Notes: generated from the sequence alone by a model not told the origin. 63,152 nt of DNA from Bacteroidota bacterium (GCA_013298895.1 JAAFJM010000019.1:1-63152), one strand, 5' to 3'. Numbered from the stretch's first letter, positions 47,211-55,697 are shown. Made by a program: numbers and translations.

Positions 47211-48296
47211 TTAGTATTGTGTCTTGTACCAATCAAAAACAATTTCTAAACCTTTTTGGAAACGAAATTTTGGTTCATAACTTAAGAAATTAGAAATTTT
47301 ATCAATGCTTGCTTTTGAATGCTTGACATCACCTTTTCGTTCAGGTCCATAAATGGGTTTTATTTGTTGACCACTTATTGAATTTAACATTTCAATCATT
47401 TCGTTCAGAGTAACTTGGTCTCCACATGCCATATTAAACACTTCGTGCTTATCTAATTTGTTGATTTGTAGATTTATTGATTTATTGATTTTCGCATCGT
47501 TGCTTAGTTCTGAACCATCCAAACCTCCAAAAGCATTTTCAAATCCAATAAGCATCGCACGAATATTGGCTTGTACTGCATTTTCTACAAAAGTAAAGTC
47601 TCTACTGGTTAATCCATCGCCATTAATGGTAGGTTGCTTACCTTCGATAAATGCTTTACAGAAAATAGGAATTACTGCAGCATAAGGATTATTAGGATTT
47701 TGCTTTGGACCAAAAACATTAAAGTAGCGTAATCCAATGGTATTTAAACCATAAACTTTACTGTATACATCGGCATAAAGCTCATTTACAAGTTTTGTTA
47801 CCGCATATGGTGATAAAGGATTTCCTTCGTTACCTTCTACTTTTGGTAATGTTGCACTATCACCATACGTTGAGGATGAGGCTGCATAAACCATACGTTT
47901 TAAATGAGTAGCGTCTTTAACAGCTGTCAAAATATTTAAAAATCCACCTACATTAACTTCGTTGGAGGTTATCGGATCGGCAATAGAACGAGGAACTGAA
48001 CCAAGTGCAGCTTGATGACTTACAAAGTCCATACCATCAATTGCTTTTTTACAAGTTTCTAAATTCCTTATATCACCAACAATGAATTCGAAATTTGGTA
48101 AGCCCATAAAATCTTTTATATTTTCGAAATAACCATTCGATAAATTATCAAGTACGCGCACATGTCCTGCATTGTATTTTATTAAGTATTCAACAATGTT
48201 GGAACCAATAAATCCCGCACCTCCAGTTACTAAAAATTTGAATTTAGATAAATCTGTGGTGTGGTAGGGTGTGTTATATAATTGGGGATTGAACAT
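47211..48296 (-). CDS. UDP-HexNAc 4-epimerase, WbpP/TviC type
   Basis: The 361-residue extended SDR has FLVTGGAGFIGSNIVEYL, ALGSVPRSIADP and YAVTK as the active site, plus NPYAAVIPIFCKAFIEGKQP, all as in WbpP/TviC. With the TviB-type dehydrogenase upstream it should provide UDP-GalNAcA or UDP-GalNAc. About 33 residues near 252-284 (including INKSINLQINKL) are extra compared with the usual length and are encoded by a short tandem ATTTATTG-type repeat at 47456-47493. The insert lies in a surface loop before the conserved EVFNMACGD. Confidence 0.88.
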   Translation of the reverse strand: MFNPQLYNTPYHTTDLSKFKFLVTGGAGFIGSNIVEYLIKYNAGHVRVLDNLSNGYFENIKDFMGLPNFEFIVGDIRNLETCKKAIDGMDFVSHQAALGSVPRSIADPITSNEVNVGGFLNILTAVKDATHLKRMVYAASSSTYGDSATLPKVEGNEGNPLSPYAVTKLVNELYADVYSKVYGLNTIGLRYFNVFGPKQNPNNPYAAVIPIFCKAFIEGKQPTINGDGLTSRDFTFVENAVQANIRAMLIGFENAFGGLDGSELSNDAKINKSINLQINKLDKHEVFNMACGDQVTLNEMIEMLNSISGQQIKPIYGPERKGDVKHSKASIDKISNFLSYEPKFRFQKGLEIVFDWYKTQY

Positions 48297-48504
48297 TTTT
48301 TTGCTGTTAAATTTTAGAGGGTTTAGCGCTTTGCTGTTTAGGGGTTTATGATTTAGAAGGTTTATTGCTGCGCTGTTTAAAGCTTTACTGTTTAGTGCTT
48401 CGCTGTTTAAAGCTTTGCGGTTTAGAAGGTTTTTGCTTTTTGTTGTTTAGTAATTCGCTATTTAGAATTTAAACTCTCTAAACCTTCTAAACTATATAAA
48501 CTTT
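48297..48504. repeat. Degenerate GCTTTGCTGTTTAG repeat array
   Basis: The spacer is filled with imperfect copies of a unit near gctttgctgtttag, about 15 bp apart, followed by complementary ctaaac pieces. GTTTAGAAGGTTT at 48420-48432 is an exact inverted match to AAACCTTCTAAAC at 48480-48492. Similar units resume at 48859 on the other side of the four-helix gene. There is no gene here. Confidence 0.7.
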
Positions 48505-48858
48505 TTACAGGCTATTCCTCAAACTAGTTATTTTATAAGCAATACTATTAATTTTTTCTCTTAATTCAATTGGTTCTGAATCTGTTATAAATGCTAAATT
48601 ATTTGATATAATTAATCGATTTAGTAATTCAAGTAAACTACTGTACGCTATTTTATAAAAATTTGCTTGATTAGGTTTTGTTGTTCTGCCAGATCCTTCA
48701 GCAATATTAGAGCAAATGGAAATGGCTGCTCTCCTCATTTGGCTGGTTATTTCGAAAATTTCTTCTTTAGGAAATGTACGAGTTATTGCATAAATTGACT
48801 TAACTAAAACTCTAGCTTCTTGCCAAACATTTAACTTTTCGAAGGAATATTGTTTCAT
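48505..48858 (-). CDS. Four-helix-bundle protein (23S IVP family)
   Basis: The 117-residue protein has FEKLNVWQEARVLVKSIY, FPKEEIFEITSQMRRAAISICSNIAEGSGR and a final helical pair, exactly the layout of the S23/four-helix-bundle family (TIGR02436). These genes were first seen in 23S rRNA intervening sequences but are frequent in intergenic positions of Bacteroidota. It is flanked on both sides by degenerate TTTAG repeats and interrupts the sugar genes, so it looks like a passenger. A function in polysaccharide synthesis is not expected. Confidence 0.87.
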   Translation of the reverse strand: MKQYSFEKLNVWQEARVLVKSIYAITRTFPKEEIFEITSQMRRAAISICSNIAEGSGRTTKPNQANFYKIAYSSLLELLNRLIISNNLAFITDSEPIELREKINSIAYKITSLRNSL

Positions 48859-48959
48859 GCTTTGCTGTTTAGTGTTTCACTGTTTAGCATTAAACTCACT
48901 AAACCTACTAAACTCACTAAACTCTCGAAACTAAATTCTCTAAAACCTTTAAACCTTCA
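48859..48959. repeat. Degenerate repeat array, right flank of four-helix gene
   Basis: It starts with gctttgctgtttag copies and continues as actcactaaacc copies, so the same complementary TTTAG/CTAAA units found at 48297-48504 also lie on this side. The gene between is thereby bracketed by related arrays. Confidence 0.65.
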
Positions 48960-50234
48960 CTAAAGACTTCCATCAATCAACGTTCTATCTAACAATCCTT
49001 TTACATCAAAAATTACATGGTTATCATTCAGTAAACTATGGATGTTGATCGATTTGAATTCGTTGTGGCCAACTGCCAAAACAATTGCATCGAATTTGGT
49101 ATTGGGTATTTCTTTTTGGGTTAATAAATTATACTCATGTTTAACCTCTGCAGGCTCCGCCCAAGGATCCACAATTGTTAAATTAACATTGTATGTATTT
49201 AACTCATTAATTATATCGATTACTTTGGTGTTACGAACATCAGGACAATTTTCTTTAAAAGTAAAACCAAGCATCAATACGTTGGCATTTTTAACTTTTA
49301 TGTCCTTTTTAATCATATATTTTATAGTTTCATTTGCTATATAAGCTCCCATGCTGTCATTTAACCTTCGTCCAGCCAAAATAATTTCAGGATGATAGCC
49401 TACTTCTTGTGCTTTTTGAGCTAAATAATATGGATCAACACCAATGCAATGCCCACCAACTAAACCTGGTTTAAATTTTAAAAAATTCCATTTGGTTCCT
49501 GCGGCTTCTAACACATCGTTAGTGCTAATTCCCATTAAATTGAAAATTTTTGATAATTCATTAACAAAAGCAATATTAATATCACGTTGTGAATTCTCGA
49601 TTACTTTTGCTGCTTCTGCCACCTTGATACTGCTAGCTTTATGTGTACCAGCAACTATTATTGTTCTGTATAGTTGATCAACTTTTTCAGCTACTTCGGG
49701 AGTAGATCCCGATGTTACCTTTAAAATTTTGGTTACAGTATGTTCTTTATCTCCAGGATTAATTCTTTCTGGGGAGTATCCTGCAAAAAATTCTAAGTTA
49801 AATTTTAGGCCTGATACTTTTTCTAAAACAGGAATACATTCGTCTTCGGTAACTCCAGGATAAACAGTTGATTCATAAATTACGGTATCACCTTTTTTCA
49901 GTACTTTTCCAACAGTTTCACTTGCTTTGTAAAGTGGTGTTAAGTCTGGTCTATTGTTTTTATCCGTTGGAGTAGGAACAGTAACTATATAATAATTACA
50001 ATCTTTTATTTCATCTAAATTTGTAGTACACTTAAAACTTGCAGTAGCACTATTATTGGCTAATGTTGCTTTTAAATCTACATCAGCTATTTCTAAAGTT
50101 CTATCATGGCCATTGTTTAGTTCATCTACACGATTTTGATTGATATCAAAACCAACTGCGTGTACTTTTTTTCCGAATTCAACTGCTAAAGGCAGGCCAA
50201 CGTATCCAAGGCCAATAATTGCTATTTTATCCAT
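48960..50234 (-). CDS. tviB: UDP-HexNAc 6-dehydrogenase, TviB/WbpO type
   Basis: The 424-residue enzyme has [18 protein letters not shown] at the N terminus, [14 protein letters not shown], the [19 protein letters not shown] helix and the catalytic Cys263 in [13 protein letters not shown]. The [22 protein letters not shown] form is that of TviB/WbpO rather than UDP-glucose dehydrogenase. It oxidises C6 of UDP-GlcNAc or UDP-GalNAc with two NAD+. Its product feeds both the 4-epimerase at 47211 and the WbpB/D/E trio at 6477-9239. A small 7-bp hairpin (50255-50271) lies just before the start. Confidence 0.92.
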   Translation of the reverse strand: MDKIAIIGLGYVGLPLAVEFGKKVHAVGFDINQNRVDELNNGHDRTLEIADVDLKATLANNSATASFKCTTNLDEIKDCNYYIVTVPTPTDKNNRPDLTPLYKASETVGKVLKKGDTVIYESTVYPGVTEDECIPVLEKVSGLKFNLEFFAGYSPERINPGDKEHTVTKILKVTSGSTPEVAEKVDQLYRTIIVAGTHKASSIKVAEAAKVIENSQRDINIAFVNELSKIFNLMGISTNDVLEAAGTKWNFLKFKPGLVGGHCIGVDPYYLAQKAQEVGYHPEIILAGRRLNDSMGAYIANETIKYMIKKDIKVKNANVLMLGFTFKENCPDVRNTKVIDIINELNTYNVNLTIVDPWAEPAEVKHEYNLLTQKEIPNTKFDAIVLAVGHNEFKSINIHSLLNDNHVIFDVKGLLDRTLIDGSL

Positions 50235-50254
50235 TTTTTATTAGTTAATAGTTT

Positions 50255-50271
50255 TTAGTACTTTGTACTAA
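50255..50271 (-). promoter_or_regulatory. Small perfect hairpin before the dehydrogenase gene
   Basis: TTAGTAC, a TTT loop and GTACTAA form a 7-bp stem 20 bp upstream of the ATG at 50234. It could occlude or position the start region in the transcript. The stem is short and A/T-rich, so this is a weak call. Confidence 0.3.
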
Positions 50272-50455
50272 CGTTTTTACGCTATGCGTGATTTTGTTTT
50301 TAAGTTTTTTAATTAAACTTTTTCGTTAGCTATCAAACGAATATTAGTTCTTACTAGTTCTGTATAATATTTTTATTTTAATTGAGAACGATTGGTATGT
50401 GCGGTTAGTTATTTGAACCACATTTTATTATTCATAATTAAAACAGTAGTAATTA

Positions 50456-50989
50456 TTAGTTTACTTTCCAAAGTAGTAAATCATGAGGAGAAATTATTTT
50501 ATTCTTTTTAATTGAAAATTCCTGAATTGAATAAAGAACATAACGAATCTTTTTTTTGATGTGTTTTTCAGATTTTTCAATGAGTTTATTGAGGTATTCT
50601 CTATTAATATTTCCTACAAAAACTAAGTCAATTAGTTCGCTATCTATGCCTCTTCCTAAATCACCTATAAGATATACTTCGTTTAAATCTCCTAATTGAT
50701 TAATTACATGAATTAGCAATTGATCTAATCCTGTAAATTTCATTAAAATACTATTTATTTCGGGAAATAATGGGTGCTTAATATTAGCATTGAAAATTTT
50801 TTTGTTGCCATTACTATTACTTAATAATAGTCCTGCCGCTTCTAATTTATTGAGTTCTTGTCTTATGGAATTAGAAGAGTCGCCAAATTCACTTTCTAAA
50901 CTTCTCAAGTAATCACGGTTATTACTATTTAAAAAAAACTTTAGCAATAATTTTATTCTAGTTTTTGATGTAATTAAAGCATCTAGCAT
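50456..50989 (-). CDS. Winged-helix regulator with nucleotidyltransferase-like domain
   Basis: The 177-residue protein has an N-terminal winged helix (about residues 1-70, with SNSIRQELNKLEAAGLL as the recognition region) and a C-terminal domain with LIGDLGRGIDSELIDLV (107-123). The latter resembles a minimal nucleotidyltransferase GS/DxD site in which the acidic residues are shifted or lost, so catalysis is unlikely. Its place between the terminator after wzc and the sugar genes suggests it regulates the locus. The upstream gap carries inverted repeats that could be its operator. Confidence 0.78.
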   Translation of the reverse strand: MLDALITSKTRIKLLLKFFLNSNNRDYLRSLESEFGDSSNSIRQELNKLEAAGLLLSNSNGNKKIFNANIKHPLFPEINSILMKFTGLDQLLIHVINQLGDLNEVYLIGDLGRGIDSELIDLVFVGNINREYLNKLIEKSEKHIKKKIRYVLYSIQEFSIKKNKIISPHDLLLWKVN

Positions 50990-51051
50990 TAAAACAATTT
51001 TGTTAAAATTATAACGAATTAGTGGTTAAATTAAATAGCTTCGCTTGGTGA

Positions 51052-51072
51052 GTCACAATTAATAGTTGTGTC
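51052..51072. promoter_or_regulatory. Imperfect palindrome upstream of regulator
   Basis: GTCACAA and TTGTGTC face each other across 7 bp, with one mismatch, in the gap upstream of the winged-helix gene. This fits a dimeric operator but is short. Confidence 0.3.
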
Positions 51073-51097
51073 AAAACGATTTTGCAAGCAACAATTC

Positions 51098-51126
51098 AAT
51101 ATTGAGTACTTTTATTGCTCAATATT
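51098..51126. promoter_or_regulatory. 9-bp inverted repeat upstream of regulator
   Basis: AATATTGAG at 51098-51106 and CTCAATATT at 51118-51126 form perfect 9-bp arms around 11 nt. It lies about 110 bp upstream of the regulator start, between that gene and the wzc terminator, so it could be an operator or a second RNA hairpin. Confidence 0.4.
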
Positions 51127-51237
51127 AAAGAATGTTATTTATAAAACAAAATATTACAAAAAAATTAATAATCTTATAAAGATGTATAATTGTATGGTAA
51201 CTTTAAGATATAAAAACTTCTTAACTAAATAACATAA

Positions 51238-51268
51238 AAAAAGCTGCTTCAAAATGAAGCAGCTTTTT
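51238..51268 (-). terminator. Rho-independent terminator after wzc
   Basis: The arms 51238-51251 and 51255-51268 are perfectly complementary over 14 bp, with AGCTGCTTC in the core and a 3-nt loop. On the minus strand the stem is followed by a T run. It begins just past the stop of the wzc-like gene (51274) and should end the wza-wzc transcript before the rest of the locus. Confidence 0.85.
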
Positions 51269-51273
51269 CGGTT

Positions 51274-53763
51274 TTACAATCCTACAATTCTTTTCCAGAA
51301 TGATTTTTTAGGCTTTTCAATATCTTCGCCATATGTTCCATAACTAGCATATCCGCCATATCCATATCCATAGCCATAACCATAACCATATCCATAGCCG
51401 TATCCATAACCATTGCCATAACCATATCCATAAACAGGGGCAAAGTTTACATCGTTAAATACTATTCCAATATTTGAATTTTTATCAGTAGTATATAAAT
51501 CGTTAATTAGATTTAAATAGTTTCTACGACTTACTTTTTGGCGAACTATGTATAGATTTAAATCAGCATATTTCATCAAATCTAGTCCATCAGCCACTAA
51601 TCCAATCGGTGGGGTATCTAATAGAATGAAATCATATTTATCTTTCATTAACTCAAGTAAGTTGCTAAATTCTTCACTCATCAATAATTCTGATGGATTA
51701 GGAGGGGTAGGACCGGCAGTAATTACGTCTAATGTTGGTATATTACTTTTTTGAATTATTTGGTCAATAGTTGCTTTACCGATTAAATAATTTGTTAAAC
51801 CAACAGAGTTATTTAAGTTAAAATCTTGGAAAATTTTTGGTTTTCTTAAATCTACACCAATTAGCAATGTTCTTGCACCGCCAATGGCAATAACAGAAGC
51901 TAAATTCATGGAAACAAATGTTTTGCCCTCACCACTTACTGTAGATGTTACTAATATTATTTTTTTATCCTTTTTACTAATCAAATAATTTAAATTACTT
52001 CTTAAATTTCTAAATGATTCTGAAATACTAGCTTTCGGGCTGTTTGCAATAACCAACGCACTATTACTAGTATTGTGTATAATGTTGCCAACTAAAGGAA
52101 TTTTAGTAACAGATTGTAATTGCTGATGATTGATGATAGTATTACTGAAAAACTCAATGATTAAAATAATAATTAGAGGAATAATTAAACCTATAGCTAA
52201 AGCAATCGAATATATTGTTACTGTTTGAGGGTAGATTTTACCAGTCACTATTGTTTTATCAATTACTCTATTATCGGCAGTAACTGAGGCACCTGCAATA
52301 CCTGCTTCGGCTCTTTTTTCAAGTAGGTATGTATATAATTTATCACTTATATTGAATTTTCTATTGATATTCAAAAATTGACGTTCGGTTGTAGGTATAA
52401 TAAGTAATTCTTTTTCGCAAGCACCAATTTGCGATTGAAAGTCTGAAATAATTAATTGTGATTGTTTTTTGATGTTATTTAAATTTTCAATCAAAGACAA
52501 TTTAATATTTTGGATATTTTGATCAATTTCAAAGATAGCAGGATTTGCTTCTTTCATACTATTCTGATAAGTAATTTTTTTGGTATATAGCTCAGCTAAT
52601 TTTAGTATTAACGAATTTAGCAAAGGATCTACAATACCCATAGCACTTGGAGCTATTACTTCTTTAAAATTTTTATTTTTGTAAATATAATCGTATAAAT
52701 AAGAATAGTATTTAAACTTAGATTCTTCAATTGCTTTTTGGTTTTCAATGGTACTTAACTTAGTCATTATTAATCTACCTTCTTCACCTAAATTTACTAT
52801 TTTATTGTTGGCCTTAAAAGCCAATAATCTGCCTTCAACATTTTGTAAAGTATCTCTCAATTCGTTTAATTGAATATCAATAAAGCGTATAGTGTTTTTT
52901 GATATTTGTGCTTTATCATCTAATCCTTGACCAATGTATGTTTTACACAATGCATCAATAAATTCTGCATCTTTTTCAGGGTAATTAGTTTCTTTACTAA
53001 TTTCTACAATAGATGATTGTTTATTAATAGTTTTAACAGCAAAACTATTATTATATTTTTTTAGAAGCGATTCTCTTGTATTTAAAACAAAATAATGTTT
53101 ATTTTCAGTTTCTCCAATTATTTTTTTGTCAAGTAATGTAATTTTAATCTTAAGGTTTTCTAAAACAATGGGTTTAAGTATATTGAAAACTTTTTTATCA
53201 ATAGATCCATTTGCTTCTTTTACAGAATTTTCATTGTATGGAATTAATACTCTACCAGATTTCCCATTAGTGGTTATTTCAACTTGATTATTTGAAAGAA
53301 ATTTCAAGAAAATTGCTACACCATATATTTGAAAATGATTGGTATCTAATTCTACCAAAAAAGGTATATCATTGTACAATTCTACTTTTTTAACTTTACC
53401 TTCACCAAAGTAAGACACGTTAAAGTTTAGATTTTTTAATGTTTCCTCTACTAAAGTTCTTGACTTTAAAATACCGATTTCATTTTCAATATTTTTGCTT
53501 TGCATTAATAAAGATGAACCTTGTAAAAAACTTTCAGCCCCATCAAATGCACCCCTACCTTTGTCTTTAATTAATAAGGATGCCTTTAAAGCATAGCGGG
53601 GAGTTGCGTATCTATTTACCAAAAAAGCTACAGTGCATGCTATAATAATACTCACAATAAAAAAAGGTAAAAAGGCTAAAAACTTACCTAAGATAACTTT
53701 AAAATTCAAATTATTTTCTGCAATATTAGATTGTTGCATATCGTTTTGATTATTATTTTCCAT
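51274..53763 (-). CDS. wzc: Polysaccharide co-polymerase/tyrosine autokinase, Wzc-like
   Basis: The 829-residue protein has membrane helices near 31-50 and 515-540 enclosing a periplasmic Wzz-type domain with coiled-coil, then a cytoplasmic BY-kinase. Walker A is SGEGKT (610-615), Walker A' is LLIGVDLRKPK (633-643) and Walker B is FILLDTPP (712-719). The C-terminal tail (777-808) is an unusual run of Tyr-Gly repeats supplying over a dozen tyrosines for autophosphorylation. It controls chain length and export with the Wza-like protein, encoded 1 bp upstream. Confidence 0.93.
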   Translation of the reverse strand: MENNNQNDMQQSNIAENNLNFKVILGKFLAFLPFFIVSIIIACTVAFLVNRYATPRYALKASLLIKDKGRGAFDGAESFLQGSSLLMQSKNIENEIGILKSRTLVEETLKNLNFNVSYFGEGKVKKVELYNDIPFLVELDTNHFQIYGVAIFLKFLSNNQVEITTNGKSGRVLIPYNENSVKEANGSIDKKVFNILKPIVLENLKIKITLLDKKIIGETENKHYFVLNTRESLLKKYNNSFAVKTINKQSSIVEISKETNYPEKDAEFIDALCKTYIGQGLDDKAQISKNTIRFIDIQLNELRDTLQNVEGRLLAFKANNKIVNLGEEGRLIMTKLSTIENQKAIEESKFKYYSYLYDYIYKNKNFKEVIAPSAMGIVDPLLNSLILKLAELYTKKITYQNSMKEANPAIFEIDQNIQNIKLSLIENLNNIKKQSQLIISDFQSQIGACEKELLIIPTTERQFLNINRKFNISDKLYTYLLEKRAEAGIAGASVTADNRVIDKTIVTGKIYPQTVTIYSIALAIGLIIPLIIILIIEFFSNTIINHQQLQSVTKIPLVGNIIHNTSNSALVIANSPKASISESFRNLRSNLNYLISKKDKKIILVTSTVSGEGKTFVSMNLASVIAIGGARTLLIGVDLRKPKIFQDFNLNNSVGLTNYLIGKATIDQIIQKSNIPTLDVITAGPTPPNPSELLMSEEFSNLLELMKDKYDFILLDTPPIGLVADGLDLMKYADLNLYIVRQKVSRRNYLNLINDLYTTDKNSNIGIVFNDVNFAPVYGYGYGNGYGYGYGYGYGYGYGYGYGGYASYGTYGEDIEKPKKSFWKRIVGL
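51350..51432 (-). repeat. Hexanucleotide repeat encoding the Tyr-Gly tail
   Basis: About 83 bp made of imperfect tandem hexamers of the type ccatat/ccatag (plus strand), each encoding Tyr-Gly in the wzc-like tail. The unit is a multiple of three, so gain or loss keeps the frame and would change the number of tyrosines. Confidence 0.8.
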
Positions 53764-53764
53764 G

Positions 53765-54577
53765 TTAACGAGTTATGATGATATAAGTGTTTAATGCTAA
53801 AACCAAAGTGGTTAATAAAGGGGTGATTGTTTGCAATGAATTTTGGAAATTACTAAAATTACCAATAGAACGTGATTTTAATGGTTCCACATAAATTACA
53901 TCATTAGGTCTTAAAAAATAATAGGGAGTGTTGATAACGTCAGCTTGAGTAATGTCAAGTTTGTAAATCTTAGCACCTTCGGGCATTTGGCGAATTAAAG
54001 TTATATTTCTTCTATTTGCAATTGGTGATAAATCACCTGCTAAACCTAATGCTTCTGTAAGGGTTATTTGGTTGACCATTCCACTATAGCGGCCTGGTCT
54101 GCTGACTTCACCTAAAACAGTAAATGGCATTTCATTTAATTTAATAATTAAATGATAAACTTTAAAATACTTATTTAATTCTGATTCAATTGTTTTTTTT
54201 GCTTCTTCAATAGATAATCCTCCCACTTTTACATTTCCCAAAACTGGTAAGTCAAGTTGGCCCAAGGAATTAATAGTATAACCCGTTAAATAGACCATAT
54301 TACCTATTTGACTTTGAACCTGCATCATTTGTTGCGAACCCATACCGTGCGAAAATGCTTTTGTAACATTTTCATCAGTAGATACTAAACTAATGTACAA
54401 AACATCATTAACTTGTAATTTATATATAGATCTATCTAGTTGATAGCTGCTTTTTGAAGTATCTGTTGGGCTACTAGTTTTTGCATTTTGTAGCAAAATA
54501 TACTTCTTATTTGAAACGCACGAACTCAAAAGAGCTAAGCCAAGAATTCCTATTGAAATTAATTTATTTATTTTCAT
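53765..54577 (-). CDS. wza: Polysaccharide export lipoprotein, Wza-like
   Basis: The 270-residue protein has a lipoprotein signal ending LLSSC (Cys20), a polysaccharide export domain with YKLQVNDVLYISLVS, and an SLBB domain with VLGEVSRPGRYSGMVNQITLTEALGLAG. The C terminus (TLVLALNTYIIITR) is a hydrophobic segment like the short amphipathic helix of Wza-type porins. It forms the outer-membrane channel for the polymer. It is the first gene of the locus; a candidate promoter lies about 70 bp upstream. Confidence 0.92.
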   Translation of the reverse strand: MKINKLISIGILGLALLSSCVSNKKYILLQNAKTSSPTDTSKSSYQLDRSIYKLQVNDVLYISLVSTDENVTKAFSHGMGSQQMMQVQSQIGNMVYLTGYTINSLGQLDLPVLGNVKVGGLSIEEAKKTIESELNKYFKVYHLIIKLNEMPFTVLGEVSRPGRYSGMVNQITLTEALGLAGDLSPIANRRNITLIRQMPEGAKIYKLDITQADVINTPYYFLRPNDVIYVEPLKSRSIGNFSNFQNSLQTITPLLTTLVLALNTYIIITR

Positions 54578-54644
54578 TTTACTTTTTTCCTGTATTGGTT
54601 TGTAAATCTATCTGTTAGTTTTACAACATAATTTTTTAAGTTTG

Positions 54645-54652
54645 CAAATTTA
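54645..54652 (-). promoter_or_regulatory. Candidate -7 box for the wza-wzc operon
   Basis: On the minus strand it reads TAAATTTG, an exact match to the Bacteroidota -7 consensus TAnnTTTG, 68 bp upstream of the wza-like start. A -33 TTG at the normal spacing is not evident, so confidence is limited. Confidence 0.4.
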
Positions 54653-54866
54653 ACTTTTATAACCATATTTAAAAGTTGTTACACAAACTTAATAGATAAA
54701 ATTGGATTAATTGGTTCAGTTAAAATAATTACAAATTGATAATAAGTCTTTTAAGTTATAATAAAACTAGGTTTAATGGATTAAATTCAGGTATGATTAG
54801 ATTTTTATTTTTGATAAAGAAAATCAATATTAATTTGCTCAAATAATAAAGAACTAAAATAATACA

Positions 54867-55625
54867 ATGAATAAAATAGCATTTATAACTGGTGCTTCGG
54901 CAGGAATAGGAGAGGCCACTGCACATATATTGGCTTCAAACGGATATGATTTAATACTGAATGCGCGCAGGAAAGATAGAATTGAAAAATTGGCCATTGA
55001 TTTAAAAAACCAATTTGGGGTTAATTGCCATTGTTTGGTTTTTGATGTGCGCTTACATACAGAAGTAAAAAATGCCTTTGAAAGTTTACCTCCTGAATGG
55101 CAAAATATAGATGTATTGGTTAACAACGCTGGTTTGGCAAGTGGATTAGCACCTATTTTTGATGGAGACTTAAACGATTGGGAAGCTATGATTGATACCA
55201 ATGTTAAAGGATTGTTATATGTTTCTAAATACATACTCCCAATTCTCAAAAACAAAGGTAGTGGACATGTAATTAATATTGGTTCCATAGCAGGTAAAGA
55301 GGTTTATGCCAACGGCAATGTGTATTGTGCTACCAAACATGCAGTAGATGCTTTGAGCAAAGGAATGCGTATTGAGTTAGCTCCTTTTGGTGTGAAAGTA
55401 ACAGCCATACACCCGGGTGCGGTAGAAACTGAGTTTTCTATAGTGAGGTTTCATGGCGATGAAGAAAAAGCCAAGAAAGTATATGAAGGTTTTGAAAATT
55501 TGGTAGCTGCCGATATTGCCGAAGCCATTTGGTTTTGCGTGAACAGGCCATTTAGGGTAAATATTAATGAATTAATTATTATGCCTACCGCCCAGCCCAT
55601 AGCAAGTATTATAAATAGAAAATAA
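54867..55625 (+). CDS. SDR family NAD(P)-dependent oxidoreductase (YdfG-like)
   Basis: The 252-residue classical SDR has TGASAGIGEAT (8-18), NNAGLASG, Ser140 in NIGSIAGKE, and Tyr153 and Lys157 in YCATKHAV. The closest familiar type is YdfG, which reduces serine or 3-hydroxy acids with NADP. It is divergent from the polysaccharide locus and has its own terminator (55649-55683), so it is probably a separate housekeeping or chromosomal flank gene. Product identity beyond SDR is uncertain. Confidence 0.88.
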   Translation: MNKIAFITGASAGIGEATAHILASNGYDLILNARRKDRIEKLAIDLKNQFGVNCHCLVFDVRLHTEVKNAFESLPPEWQNIDVLVNNAGLASGLAPIFDGDLNDWEAMIDTNVKGLLYVSKYILPILKNKGSGHVINIGSIAGKEVYANGNVYCATKHAVDALSKGMRIELAPFGVKVTAIHPGAVETEFSIVRFHGDEEKAKKVYEGFENLVAADIAEAIWFCVNRPFRVNINELIIMPTAQPIASIINRK

Positions 55626-55648
55626 AACTTCATAAACTTTAAAGTATA

Positions 55649-55683
55649 AAAAAGCCCGATTTACATTGTAATTCGGGCTTTTT
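55649..55683 (+). terminator. Rho-independent terminator after the SDR gene
   Basis: AAAAAGCCCGA at 55649-55659 pairs with TCGGGCTTTTT at 55673-55683 around 13 nt and runs into a T-rich tail. It lies 24 bp after the stop codon at 55625. Confidence 0.85.
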
Positions 55684-55697
55684 AGTTTTTTGTGTTC

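Noticed and set aside
48297-48504. TTTAG repeat array considered as a CRISPR
   Set aside because: Units are short and imperfect, lack unique spacers, and no cas genes are nearby.
49042-49344. Plus-strand open frame of 100 codons inside the dehydrogenase gene
   Set aside because: Antisense to a well conserved enzyme region; no start context or homology.
50456-50989. MNT antitoxin of a HEPN/MNT toxin-antitoxin pair
   Set aside because: No HEPN-type partner lies beside it, and the winged-helix domain and position fit a regulator better.
51350-51432. Hexamer array considered as a CRISPR or VNTR-type array
   Set aside because: Units are 6 bp, have no spacers and encode a Tyr-Gly tail in frame, so it is a coding microsatellite.
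54854-55288. Minus-strand open frame of 144 codons over the SDR gene
   Set aside because: The plus-strand SDR has all catalytic motifs; the antisense frame shows no domain.
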